Origin: Gemmatimonadota bacterium
Lineage (GTDB): Bacteria; Latescibacterota; UBA2968; UBA8231
Length of the DNA stretch: 64,000 nucleotides
Assembly: GCA_018660835.1 (NCBI GenBank)
Contig: JABJJN010000080.1
Span: 124,001-188,000, forward strand
Reading direction: 5' to 3'
A model generated the notes under the pieces. It worked only from the letters and a program-made list of their open reading frames with translations. It was not told the origin of the DNA and searched no databases. A program made the position numbers and the translations under genes. Shown piece by piece: positions 1 to 8,464 of this stretch (within the stretch, counting starts at the first letter, position 1; each line of letters starts with the position of its first letter).

Positions 1-1
1 T

Positions 2-175
2 GTTCCTGAGTACACCGCCTTCAACTATCGTTTCGATGTATCCGAGATTCGCGAGGGTTGGAACGAGATCAGCGTGTACAATGGCAGCCACGAAGTAGCG
101 ACAGCCCAGAGTCGGGCAAAACACTCTGTGACGATTCGCAGCATCGAGCTGGCCATCAAGGAAACGACGCCATGA
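2..175 (+). CDS. C-terminal fragment of a probable secreted/glycosidase-like protein
   Basis: An open frame enters from the left edge and ends at TGA 173-175. The 57 visible residues include the stretches FDVSEIREGWNEISVYN and TIRSIELAIK, with the alternating hydrophobic pattern of a terminal beta-sandwich. That kind of ending is common behind sialidase- or glycosidase-like modules, but the catalytic part lies outside the window, so no function can be assigned. The stop overlaps the next ATG (ATGA), so the two genes are translationally coupled and probably act in the same process. Confidence 0.6.
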   Translation, partial: VPEYTAFNYRFDVSEIREGWNEISVYNGSHEVATAQSRAKHSVTIRSIELAIKETTP

Positions 176-1578
176 CGATCCACATCGGCAACCGACGCGA
201 ACCTTTCGTCGACCGATTTCTCATCGATGAGCTGGGGCCAGGTGCCGTTCACCGCCTGCACCATCCACGCCGCGAAGGTGTCGCCCTGCCGTTCGATCAA
301 CCCTGGGAGGGCGGCCTCGCCCTGCATGTGACGATCTTGCAGGATGGCGATCTCTACAGGATGTACTACCGTGGCTGGGGCATCGATCCGTCTCGCCCCG
401 CCAATGAAGAGGGTCAGAATCTGCCGGTCACCTGCTACGCCGAAAGCCGTGATGGCTATGCCTGGCACAAGCCCAATCTCGGTCTGTGCGAATGGCACGG
501 CTCGTCAGCGAACAACATCATCCTCACGGGCCCGCGCGAGGTAACGCAGCGATTTTCCCCCATGCTCGACGACCGGCCCGGCGTGTCGAGCAGCGAACGC
601 TTTAAGGCGATCGGCGGCAATCAGCGCACGGGATTACATCTGTGGACCTCGGCGGATGGTTTGCACTGGAGCGAACAACCGGGGACCGTGATCGAGGGCG
701 ATGGATTCGACTCGCAGAACACGATTCATTGGAATCCAACCGAGAATCGCTATGTCTGCCTTTTCAGATCCTTCAAGGACGTCGACGGCGAACGGGTCCG
801 CTGGATTTCCCGCACTATGTCAGAAGATCTCGTGCATTGGAGCGCTGCCGAAGAACTCGACTTCGGCACGGCGCCACCGGAACACCTCTACACCAATCAG
901 GCAGCACCCTACGTCCATGCGCCCCACATCCTGATCGGAACCCCAGCCCGCTTCCTGCCGGGACGCTGGGCCTTGAGCCCACAGCAGGAGGAGGAGATCG
1001 GCCTACACACGCCCGAGACCTATGAGGGCCTACCAGGGGCACTCTCCGACACAGTCCTGATCACCAGTCGCGGCGGCACACACGTGGACCGCACCTTCAT
1101 GGAGGCCTTCGTGCGTCCGGGAGAAGACGCCAACGACTGGGTCGCCCGCTCCAACTATCCCGCCCTTGGCATCCTCCCCACATCGGACCGGGAACTGTCC
1201 CTCTATGTGGCCCGCCACTATGGCCAGCCCACTGCTTATCTCGAGCGACTGAGCCTGCGCGTTGATGGCTTTGCGTCGTTGTCCGCCGGCTTTGATGGTG
1301 GCGAGATCATTACCAAGGCCTTCACCTTCGAGGGCAGCCAACTGCGACTGAATATGTCGACTTCCGCCGCCGGTTCGGTGCGCGTCGAGGTGCAGGATGC
1401 GGATGGTCACACACTCCCGGGATACGAGATCGAATCGTGCGATGAATTGATCGGCGATGAAGTGGACCGAAGGGTCACGTGGGGAGAGCATCGCGACGTT
1501 GCTTCCCTAGCTGGGAAACCTGTGCGACTGCGTTTCCAGCTTCGCGACGCGGATCTGTTCGCTCTGCAATTCGACTGA
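172..1578 (+). CDS. Five-bladed beta-propeller glycosidase-like protein
   Basis: A 468-residue protein. I placed the start at ATG 172 because it overlaps the upstream stop (ATGA) and because the open frame further upstream is only the shadow of the preceding gene. Propeller-type strands recur: LYRMYYRGW, YAESRDGYAWHKPNLGL, LHLWTSADGLHWS and VHWSAAEELDF. The alternation of an aromatic-rich strand with SxDGxxW-like turns resembles GH32/GH43/GH33-type propellers annotated in sugar-scavenging FCB bacteria. The last 100 or so residues (QLRLNMSTSAAGSVRVEVQD onward) look like a beta-sandwich of the GH32 C-terminal kind. No signal peptide is visible, so it may be cytoplasmic or lack an obvious leader. 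Substrate unknown; family assignment is inference from motif style. Confidence 0.75.
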   Translation: MTIHIGNRREPFVDRFLIDELGPGAVHRLHHPRREGVALPFDQPWEGGLALHVTILQDGDLYRMYYRGWGIDPSRPANEEGQNLPVTCYAESRDGYAWHKPNLGLCEWHGSSANNIILTGPREVTQRFSPMLDDRPGVSSSERFKAIGGNQRTGLHLWTSADGLHWSEQPGTVIEGDGFDSQNTIHWNPTENRYVCLFRSFKDVDGERVRWISRTMSEDLVHWSAAEELDFGTAPPEHLYTNQAAPYVHAPHILIGTPARFLPGRWALSPQQEEEIGLHTPETYEGLPGALSDTVLITSRGGTHVDRTFMEAFVRPGEDANDWVARSNYPALGILPTSDRELSLYVARHYGQPTAYLERLSLRVDGFASLSAGFDGGEIITKAFTFEGSQLRLNMSTSAAGSVRVEVQDADGHTLPGYEIESCDELIGDEVDRRVTWGEHRDVASLAGKPVRLRFQLRDADLFALQFD

Positions 1579-1717
1579 CGGGTCTTTGCAGAGCTTCCCA
1601 GTTGCCGGTCAGGGCTTGCAGACGGGCGTTGTATCCTGCACCTGATCTTCCGCATCTACCACTGAGACACCATTGCGCCCACAGGGCGCATCATCTTCGA
1701 CCAGGGCCCCAACACCT

Positions 1718-3967
1718 ATGACGACCTCGCCTGTCGCCGCCCCCCGCCCGGGGCTGATGGAGCAACTCAAGAGCTTCGGTCAAACCCTCACTGAGCCGAA
1801 ACGTCCCGAACCATCCTACCCCGTCCTGCCCGCTGCGGACGAAAAGGGCCAGAGCAGTGTCGACGGTGTGTATCTCGTCGGCGAGGTGGCGGGCACGCCG
1901 CTGATCAAACTCGGACTCAATGCAGGCCACGAGATGGTCGCCCAACTCGCTGACGAAATCAGAGGTGAGGCGAGCGGCGAGATTGCGGAGACTGATCTGT
2001 TCGATTTTGTCATCGTCGGCGCCGGCGCCGCCGGCCTGGGAGCCGCCGCCCACGCCAAGAGTCTCGGTATGAAGGCCGTCGTCATCGAGGCCAATCATGT
2101 GGCTGAAACCGTCTTCACGATGATGAAAGGCAAGATTCTCTTCGCCGAACCCGAGACAGTGCCTTTGCAAGGTGACATGTGGTTCGAGGAATGCACGAAA
2201 GAAGAGTTGCTCGCCAAGTGGCGCGAACAGATCGAGGAACTACAACTCGACATTCGTGAGTTCGAGAAGGTCACGGATATCCGTCGTTCCTCCGGATATC
2301 TTGAAGTCGAAAGCCAGAAGGGCACATACAAGGCGCGCCGTATCATCATGGCTGTTGGCAAGGCCGGCAATCCGCGCAAAGCCGGCGTCGGCGGTGAAGT
2401 CGAGCATGCCGCTCGCATTGCCCATCGACTGCTCGACCCCGATGACCACCAGGATCAGAAGATCTTGATCTATGGTGGCGGCGATGTCGCACTGGAAGGT
2501 GCGCTGGCTCTGTGCGAGCACAATGACGTCACGTTAGCAACCATCGACGAAGAATTCATCTACCCGAAGAAGCGGAATGTCGACAAGCTCAAGGCTGCCG
2601 CAGCGGAGGGAAAACTGACGATCCACATGAACAGCTTCCTCACAGGCGTCGGCGCCAGTGACGTGACCTTCGCCAAGGGAGGTCCTGAGGGCGACGCCGT
2701 CACGATCGACAATGACTTCGTCTACGAGATGATCGGCGCTGAGCTGCCGACGCCCTTCTTCGAGAAAGTCGGCATCAAACTCGAAGGTGAATGGAATCGA
2801 CTGCGTTGGCTCACCCTCGGCGTCATGTTCACCCTCGTATACTCGCTGTATTCGCTGAAGAAATTTGGCATCTATCGCACCGACGATGGCCAGTTACAGG
2901 GACACAAAATCGCTGCCTGGCCCTTCGATCGATTGATCTCGCCTGAGTCCTACGACAGTGTGATCCGTCCCCTCTTTGAGCTCACCTATCTCCCCTTCGC
3001 CTGGCTATTCTCCGATGCAGCCATGGCGGACATGCTCGGCGACCGCGGCTTTCAACAGGGGTATCTATACAGTGGACTCTACACCGTGTTGATGGCCTGG
3101 TGTGGTTACGAAGCACTGATCCGCTGGCGCGGCATCGCCCGACGCAAGGCGTATCAGACGTGGCGCTTCGCTTCGCTCATCAGTTTCCAGACGATCTTCT
3201 TCGTCCTCGTGAATGTCGTCGCCGTGCAGGCATTGACCGTTAAATACGCCTGGCGCGCCTGGGGACTCTACCAGCCCTATCCCCTGTTCTTCAACACCTT
3301 CTTCTGGTGGTATGAAGGTGACCCGACGTGGATCATCTACTCCTTCGTCGGTGCTGGCATCGTCGGGACACTGATCGCCATTCCCATCGCCGCGCGCAAT
3401 CACGGCAAACGCTTCTGCACCTGGGTCTGTGGTTGCGGCGGCCTGGCGGAAACCGTCGGTGATCGCTGGCGACATCTGGCGGCCAAGGGCAAACGCTCGA
3501 GAGCCTGGGAATTCCAGGGCGTCGTTGTGTTTGCCGGTTCCGTCTTGATCGGACTCGTCGTCGTCGGCATTTACCAGTCCGATGGCAACAACGTCTGGTG
3601 GTATGCCTACGACTATCTCGTCGACTTCTGGCTCGTCGCGGTGATTCCGATTGCTCTGTATCCGTTCTTCGGGGGCAAGGTCTGGTGCCGCTACTGGTGC
3701 CCGTTGGCGGCGTATAACGGCATCCTCGCCAAGTGGTATGGCAAGCTGAAGATCCAATCGAATGATCACTGCATCTCATGCACTCAGTGCTCGAAATACT
3801 GTCAGGTCGGCGTCGACGTGATGGCCTTCGCCAAGAACACGGAGTCCTTCGACAATGCGAACTCCGCTTGCATTCAATGTGGCATCTGCATCGATGTGTG
3901 TCCGATGGATGTGCTGTCCTTTACGACCGAAGACGAGGAGAAGACCGTCGCCGCGGCGGCTGCCTGA
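1718..3967 (+). CDS. FAD/NAD(P)-binding oxidoreductase fused to NosR/NapH-like 4Fe-4S membrane protein
   Basis: A 749-residue fusion. Residues 51-80 (VYLVGEVAGTPLIKLGLNAG) resemble the flavin-binding tail of thioredoxin-reductase-like proteins but lie at the N terminus. Residues 97-125 hold the dinucleotide fold VIVGAGAAGLGAA, and 252-257 a second one (YGGGDVALEG). After residue 360 come several membrane helices, then CTWVCGCGG near 567 and WCRYWCPL near 656, like the cysteine motifs of NosR and NapH. Two 4Fe-4S clusters follow: CISCTQCSKYC near 684 and CIQCGICIDVC near 718. The inferred role is NAD(P)H- or flavin-linked electron transfer across or into the membrane; partner unknown. The start is uncertain: an in-frame TTG at 1673 and ATG at 1757 are alternatives, and none has a strong ribosome binding site. 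It stands alone on the plus strand. Confidence 0.85.
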   Translation: MTTSPVAAPRPGLMEQLKSFGQTLTEPKRPEPSYPVLPAADEKGQSSVDGVYLVGEVAGTPLIKLGLNAGHEMVAQLADEIRGEASGEIAETDLFDFVIVGAGAAGLGAAAHAKSLGMKAVVIEANHVAETVFTMMKGKILFAEPETVPLQGDMWFEECTKEELLAKWREQIEELQLDIREFEKVTDIRRSSGYLEVESQKGTYKARRIIMAVGKAGNPRKAGVGGEVEHAARIAHRLLDPDDHQDQKILIYGGGDVALEGALALCEHNDVTLATIDEEFIYPKKRNVDKLKAAAAEGKLTIHMNSFLTGVGASDVTFAKGGPEGDAVTIDNDFVYEMIGAELPTPFFEKVGIKLEGEWNRLRWLTLGVMFTLVYSLYSLKKFGIYRTDDGQLQGHKIAAWPFDRLISPESYDSVIRPLFELTYLPFAWLFSDAAMADMLGDRGFQQGYLYSGLYTVLMAWCGYEALIRWRGIARRKAYQTWRFASLISFQTIFFVLVNVVAVQALTVKYAWRAWGLYQPYPLFFNTFFWWYEGDPTWIIYSFVGAGIVGTLIAIPIAARNHGKRFCTWVCGCGGLAETVGDRWRHLAAKGKRSRAWEFQGVVVFAGSVLIGLVVVGIYQSDGNNVWWYAYDYLVDFWLVAVIPIALYPFFGGKVWCRYWCPLAAYNGILAKWYGKLKIQSNDHCISCTQCSKYCQVGVDVMAFAKNTESFDNANSACIQCGICIDVCPMDVLSFTTEDEEKTVAAAAA

Positions 3968-4068
3968 TCCTGGGGCGGGATCTGCTCCGGGGGTGAAACC
4001 TGTGCGGCAGCCGGACAATTCGAGGACGAACACTACACCGGCACGTGCAGAGAACCCTGCTTCGTTGA

Positions 4069-4108
4069 TTTCCATAAGTGGCAATTAATCAATCTCCATA
4101 AGAGGCAA
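4069..4108. repeat. Pair of 16-bp direct repeats
   Basis: Two copies of a TnTCCATAAGnGGCAA unit sit 24 bp apart (4069-4084 and 4093-4108) in the 210-bp gap between the convergent membrane ferredoxin and the SpoIIE sensor gene. They differ at two positions. No gene is evident in this gap. They could be a binding site for a regulator or chance; the sequence alone does not decide. Confidence 0.35.
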
Positions 4109-4177
4109 GATCGCTTGCATTGGGCACACCAGACTCACGAGAATGGTGCCTTATCTGCCCTATCCGTCCCTCCTCGC

Positions 4178-7100
4178 TCATTGCACTTTCAGTACGACGA
4201 TGGTCTGGTCATCGGTTTGGGAGTGGCCACCCGAAAACGTCTGTACGGCGGCCAGCACGTGCTCGAGCAACTCCGCTGCGGTCAAGTTCATAGTACAACC
4301 ATGACGCACGACTTCCAGCACTCGGTCGTACCCGAAGATCTCCCCCTCCTCGGTGGTCGCCTCGATGATGCCGTCGGACAGCAGCACGACACAGTCACCA
4401 TCCGCGAGATCAAGCTCAGCCGGCTGGTAGGTACTCTGGAGGCTTACCCCCAGCGGGTAGGAGATGACTTCTATCTCTTCGACCGTACCAGCGGCGGCGC
4501 GGTACAAGTATGGGTACGGGCAGCCTCCATTGGCCACGGTCAGTCGGCGCGAAGAAAGTGCCACCTTGACCATTGACAGGCAGATGAAGGTGCGTTTGTC
4601 CAGGGCTCTGAAGAGGGCGCGATTGAGTCGTTCGTAGAGTTCACCGACGGCACCGCCAAGGTCGACGTGACTGTCGAGAATGCCGTTGAACATGACCACC
4701 GGAATCGCCGCCTCCATGGCCTTCCCCGTGACGTCAGCCAGTGCCACCGTAAGAACATCATCCTGCACGAAGTAACGGAACAAGTCGCCGCTGACCTGTT
4801 GCGCGGGTAAACAGCGCCCGGCCAGGCTGAAACCGGCCAGCTTCGGTGGACCATCTGGCATCAACCCCATTTGCAGATCCCGGGCGACCTGCATCTCCCC
4901 CTCAAGCTCGTGCAGCAACTGTTCCCTAGCCTGGTCGCGCTCCCGGCGCCGGCGTGCAGCCGTGTGTACCGCAAGGACCAGACCGAGCCCAGCGATCCCC
5001 AACAGTGTCAGCAGGCCGATTTCGCGGTACGGAGGATCGATACGAACGTTGACGCTGATGGGATCGGAGTACGCGAGATCGCGATCGGCAACCTGCGCCT
5101 CAAAGGTGTAGTCACCGATAGGCAGGTCCTGGTATTCGATACGTCCCTGGTCCGACGACCGCCACTGGTTCTGATGTCCGAGGAGACGATGGACATAGAC
5201 GAGCTGATCCGCCCGGGTTCTGTAACTCAATCCCTGGAGTTCGAAGGCCAGGTAGTCATCTGTCGACGTCAGCCGCAGTTGTGATTGGGGACCGTATTTG
5301 CGATCAGCTGTGAGCGACAGCAACTGGATTGCAGGTTGGGTCGACGGCGGCGGGAGAATCCGAGTGATGCCCTTATCGGTGCACACCCAGAGCGCACCGT
5401 CCACATCTTCAACGATGTCAGAAATCTTGTTGCCAGCCAATCCATCGCGACGAAGGAGTGTCTGCACGACGAGGCCGTCGTATCGATTCAGCCCGCCATC
5501 GGTGGCGAACCAGAAGTGGCCGGCGCGATCTTCAAAAATCGACCTGACCGTCTCACTCGCCAGCCCGTCAGATTGGTGGAGGTGCCATGCCTCCCCGTCG
5601 CCGAAACGGTGTACGCCCTGTTTCCGTGTCGCGAACCACTGACGCCCTTGGGAGTCAACGAGGATGTGATTGATATATGCACTGGTCAGCCCCTCCAGGT
5701 CGACGGTCTGGAAGCTTTCGCCATCGAAAAGGCTGACCCCATGGGTGGTTCCGATCCACAAGTGTCCATCAGCGTCCTCCGCCAGTGCGGTGACATTGTC
5801 GTGGACGAGGCCATCGACCTGGGTGAACGTCGTGAAGTGTTCACCATCGTAACGGGTCAGACCACCACCATCAGCGAAGGGGCCGCTCATAGCGAACCAC
5901 ATGTGACCGTGTCGGTCCTCGAGCAGATCTTCAATATAGTCGCTGCCCAAGCCATCGGTGGTTGTGTAGGTGATGAAGCCGGAACCATCGTAGCGGCTGA
6001 CCCCCTGACCGTGACTTCCGAACCAGAGATCTCCTTCACGGTCGGCAAGCACACTCACTATGTGGTTGTCTGCCAGACCATCCCGCTCTGTGATGGCTTC
6101 GAAAACGTCACCATTCCACAGGCTCACACCGCGACCCCACGTGGCGAACCACATGTGACCCTGATCGTCCAGTGCCGCGGAATGTACGGCGACCAGACTC
6201 TTTCCCAAGCCGTCGTCCGTGTCGTCGTTGTCGTAGTCATCGTAGGACGTGAAATGCATACCGAAGTAACGAGCCAGGCCGCCATTCCAAGTGCCGAACC
6301 ACATGTTGCCCTCGAAGTCCTCGAGTAGGGACAGGGTCCAGCTTGGCGCGTACCCGTCCTCGCCCCGAAAAGCACTGAAGGTCTTACCATCGTAGCGGGT
6401 GTAGCCAGCCCCTGCTGTTCCCAACCACAGAACACCTCGGGCGTCCTCGAGGATGCTCAGGACCTGGTTCTCGGCAAGGCCGTCAGCCGTGGTGAAAGAA
6501 CGGAAGGCGCCGTCCGCATACAGGCTCAGCCCACCTACGGTACCGATCCAGAGGTTGCCGGAACGGTCCAGATAGATACAGCGAATCTCGGCAGCGGCTA
6601 GGCCATCGGTGGTGCCGAAGGTGGTGAAGGTTTCGCCGTCGAAGCGGCTGAGGCCGCCTCCCCAGGTACCGATCCAGAGATTGCCCTCGGCATCTTCGGC
6701 GAGAGCACGGACCCGACCAGGGACGAGGCCCTCTTTGACCGTGTAGGAAGTCAGCCCGCCACTAGGGTCAAGCCGACTTATGCCGCCATTCGTGCCGAAC
6801 CACATGTGACCACTGCGGTCTTCCATGATAGCCACGACACGGTCGTGCACAAGACCATCAGCGGTACTCAGATTGTGAAATGTCTCACCATCAAACCGGC
6901 TGACACCGCCGCCACCGGTGCCACCGGTCTCACCGGTACCGATCCAGAGATCACCGGCACGGTCAGCAGCTATAGTGTAGACCTCATCGTATGGGAGACC
7001 GTCGGCCTTGGTATAGTAGGTCAGACTGTGGCCATCGTAGCGGCTCAAGCCTGCAATTGTGGCCATCCAGATGTGGCCACTCCCATCCTGGTGCATTGCC

Positions 7101-7270
7101 CGCACAGGCGAAGCGAAGCCGTCAGGGCGGTCGTAGACATGCCACACACCCTGACGTACGCCGGGACCGGCGACTATCGTGCGGCCGCTCGCAGGCTCTG
7201 CATGGGCCGCCTGGAGAGCGGTGAGAGCCAGTAGCAGACCGAGAAGATGGAATCGATCGCGTTGCGACAT
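4178..7270 (-). CDS. HTCS-like propeller sensor with Y_Y_Y domain and SpoIIE/PP2C phosphatase
   Basis: A 1030-residue membrane signalling protein. A signal peptide (LLGLLLALTALQAAHA) is followed by 14 two-component-regulator propeller repeats of the type DRSGNLWIGT..G(L/V)SRYDG, enough for two seven-bladed propellers. A Y_Y_Y domain follows around residues 700-790 (LVYVHRLLG through YTFEAQVADRD), then one membrane helix (LLTLLGIAGLGLVLAV), a short coiled coil, and a SpoIIE-type PP2C phosphatase (about 845-1030) with LQMGLMP, SGDLFRYF, LADVTGKAMEAA, LLSDGIIEA and DDQTIVVLKV. Its periplasmic part matches the hybrid two-component sensors of polysaccharide-utilising Bacteroidetes, but the output is a phosphatase. 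I chose ATG 7270; an upstream in-frame TTG at 7285 is less likely. No anti-sigma antagonist is seen nearby. Confidence 0.9.
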   Translation of the reverse strand: MSQRDRFHLLGLLLALTALQAAHAEPASGRTIVAGPGVRQGVWHVYDRPDGFASPVRAMHQDGSGHIWMATIAGLSRYDGHSLTYYTKADGLPYDEVYTIAADRAGDLWIGTGETGGTGGGGVSRFDGETFHNLSTADGLVHDRVVAIMEDRSGHMWFGTNGGISRLDPSGGLTSYTVKEGLVPGRVRALAEDAEGNLWIGTWGGGLSRFDGETFTTFGTTDGLAAAEIRCIYLDRSGNLWIGTVGGLSLYADGAFRSFTTADGLAENQVLSILEDARGVLWLGTAGAGYTRYDGKTFSAFRGEDGYAPSWTLSLLEDFEGNMWFGTWNGGLARYFGMHFTSYDDYDNDDTDDGLGKSLVAVHSAALDDQGHMWFATWGRGVSLWNGDVFEAITERDGLADNHIVSVLADREGDLWFGSHGQGVSRYDGSGFITYTTTDGLGSDYIEDLLEDRHGHMWFAMSGPFADGGGLTRYDGEHFTTFTQVDGLVHDNVTALAEDADGHLWIGTTHGVSLFDGESFQTVDLEGLTSAYINHILVDSQGRQWFATRKQGVHRFGDGEAWHLHQSDGLASETVRSIFEDRAGHFWFATDGGLNRYDGLVVQTLLRRDGLAGNKISDIVEDVDGALWVCTDKGITRILPPPSTQPAIQLLSLTADRKYGPQSQLRLTSTDDYLAFELQGLSYRTRADQLVYVHRLLGHQNQWRSSDQGRIEYQDLPIGDYTFEAQVADRDLAYSDPISVNVRIDPPYREIGLLTLLGIAGLGLVLAVHTAARRRRERDQAREQLLHELEGEMQVARDLQMGLMPDGPPKLAGFSLAGRCLPAQQVSGDLFRYFVQDDVLTVALADVTGKAMEAAIPVVMFNGILDSHVDLGGAVGELYERLNRALFRALDKRTFICLSMVKVALSSRRLTVANGGCPYPYLYRAAAGTVEEIEVISYPLGVSLQSTYQPAELDLADGDCVVLLSDGIIEATTEEGEIFGYDRVLEVVRHGCTMNLTAAELLEHVLAAVQTFSGGHSQTDDQTIVVLKVQ

Positions 7271-7323
7271 GGTGGGTTGGTTCAATCCGTCACCCGCAGG
7301 AACGTGGATGACGGATCAGCGAA

Positions 7324-7650
7324 TCATGTATGCGGACAGTTGTTACAGACGCTGAGATGGGACATCAGGTCGTGGGTTACGGGGATGCCATGCTGCCGAC
7401 ACAATTTCGTCACAAGGCCTTGAAATTCGAGGCGCAGTTGACCATTGGTCCTGATCTCGTCCCGCACGCTTTCGGCATCGGCGTGCTGCCCGGTCTTATC
7501 GCGGGTCACGCCCAGATTCGCAAGCAGTACCGGGGTGGTCTCCACGCCGTAGTCGCCCAACAGTTGCGTCACTTCCCCAACAAACTGCGCGCTGAAGGCG
7601 TTGTTCGTGTCCAAGTGCCCACGAAGGGCCTCAACATCATCCTCGACCAT
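7324..7650 (-). CDS. Small duplicated Nif11-like protein (possible RiPP-leader-like)
   Basis: A 108-residue protein with a convincing start: AGGAG lies about 10 bases before ATG 7650. It consists of two related halves of about 43 residues. EALRGHLDTNNAFSAQF aligns with ESVRDEIRTNGQLRLEF, and both continue with a VT(Q/K)L..(Y/H)G(V/I) core and end in an L...L-V motif. Hydrophobic spacing and the late G-x-x-x-T turn recall Nif11-type leader sequences. The protein ends in CNNCPHT, so a two-cysteine tail follows a leader-like body. No maturase, protease or transporter is visible nearby, so a RiPP precursor is only a possibility; a small regulatory or stress protein is equally compatible. It lies 53 bp upstream of the SpoIIE sensor on the same strand and may be co-transcribed with it. 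Confidence 0.65.
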   Translation of the reverse strand: MVEDDVEALRGHLDTNNAFSAQFVGEVTQLLGDYGVETTPVLLANLGVTRDKTGQHADAESVRDEIRTNGQLRLEFQGLVTKLCRQHGIPVTHDLMSHLSVCNNCPHT

Positions 7651-8464
7651 GATGTCATCTCCTCGAAAAGAGTGTGGTCCCGCTCACAGGTGTGGAATCC
7701 TAATCCGCCCCTTGGGGAGCGTCAAGGCATTCCCGGCTCCCACATGATATGAGGGCGCGCGGCGAAGGATGCACATGTCGACTCTGCGAATCGTCCCGCA
7801 CATGGCCCTGTCATTCATCAACTACAATTCTGACAATCACCAGTATCAACATTGCGCTCGGATTTCAGATCCCACGATGCCACGCGCAGAGCTCGCCATA
7901 CTCCGCACGTGATAGATGACGAGTTCATGACGCTGATCCCGGTCCATCGTCGCCAGGGTGCAGCACTCATCGAGCCAGGCATCCGCATGCATAGAAGACT
8001 TCGACTTGCCCTCCCTGGGCCCCATCGATCGCACCGGCCCGTAAGCAGCCACAGCAAGAGTTCGACACCGACGATCGCCGCCTCGGATACCTGAGGGAGT
8101 GACATCCGCCGAAGCAAGGAACGGGGGTAAGGGGCTCGTGTGTCCCCCCGACCGTCGGAACGTGCCATCCAAACCAGATCTTTTGGATCTGACCGACGTG
8201 GGCGCTCTCCAGTTCGTAGGTGGGAACGCGTGCCAGCGAGCGTTGGTTGTCAACCGCGGTTACGGCTGTCGACTTGCCTCCACGCGCAGACAGGACGTAG
8301 CTGCCGTCCGCGAATTTCAAAAAAAAGAGGGAAAAATTACAGCAAGGAGATAACGATACTCCGTACAAGTACGGAGGCGGACAGTATATCCCCTTGTGGG
8401 ACAGGCCGCTGCAACTTACATGTGTAGGCTGTGAGTGTTTCAGCTATTGCAACGGAAGGGTTAC
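7651..8464. other. 814-bp stretch without a convincing gene
   Basis: Several short frames overlap here on both strands, but none has a ribosome binding site, a recognisable motif or consistent coding character. The right third contains A-rich sequence (8311-8340) and the palindrome listed separately. It could hold regulatory DNA for the divergent transcription units at 7650 (minus) and 8465 (plus), or a decayed gene. Confidence 0.5.
8359..8376. promoter_or_regulatory. 8+8 bp palindrome upstream of the secreted-protein cluster
   Basis: CTCCGTAC and its exact complement GTACGGAG are separated by AA. The spacing is too tight for a good RNA hairpin, so a dimeric regulator binding site is the more natural reading. 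It sits about 90 bp before the start at 8465. No clear -10/-35 pair could be assigned. Confidence 0.35.

Noticed and set aside
5285-6328. 347-residue open frame on the plus strand opposite the sensor gene
   Set aside because: It is antisense to the repeated propeller blades, whose regular sequence keeps this frame open. No start signal or family motif.
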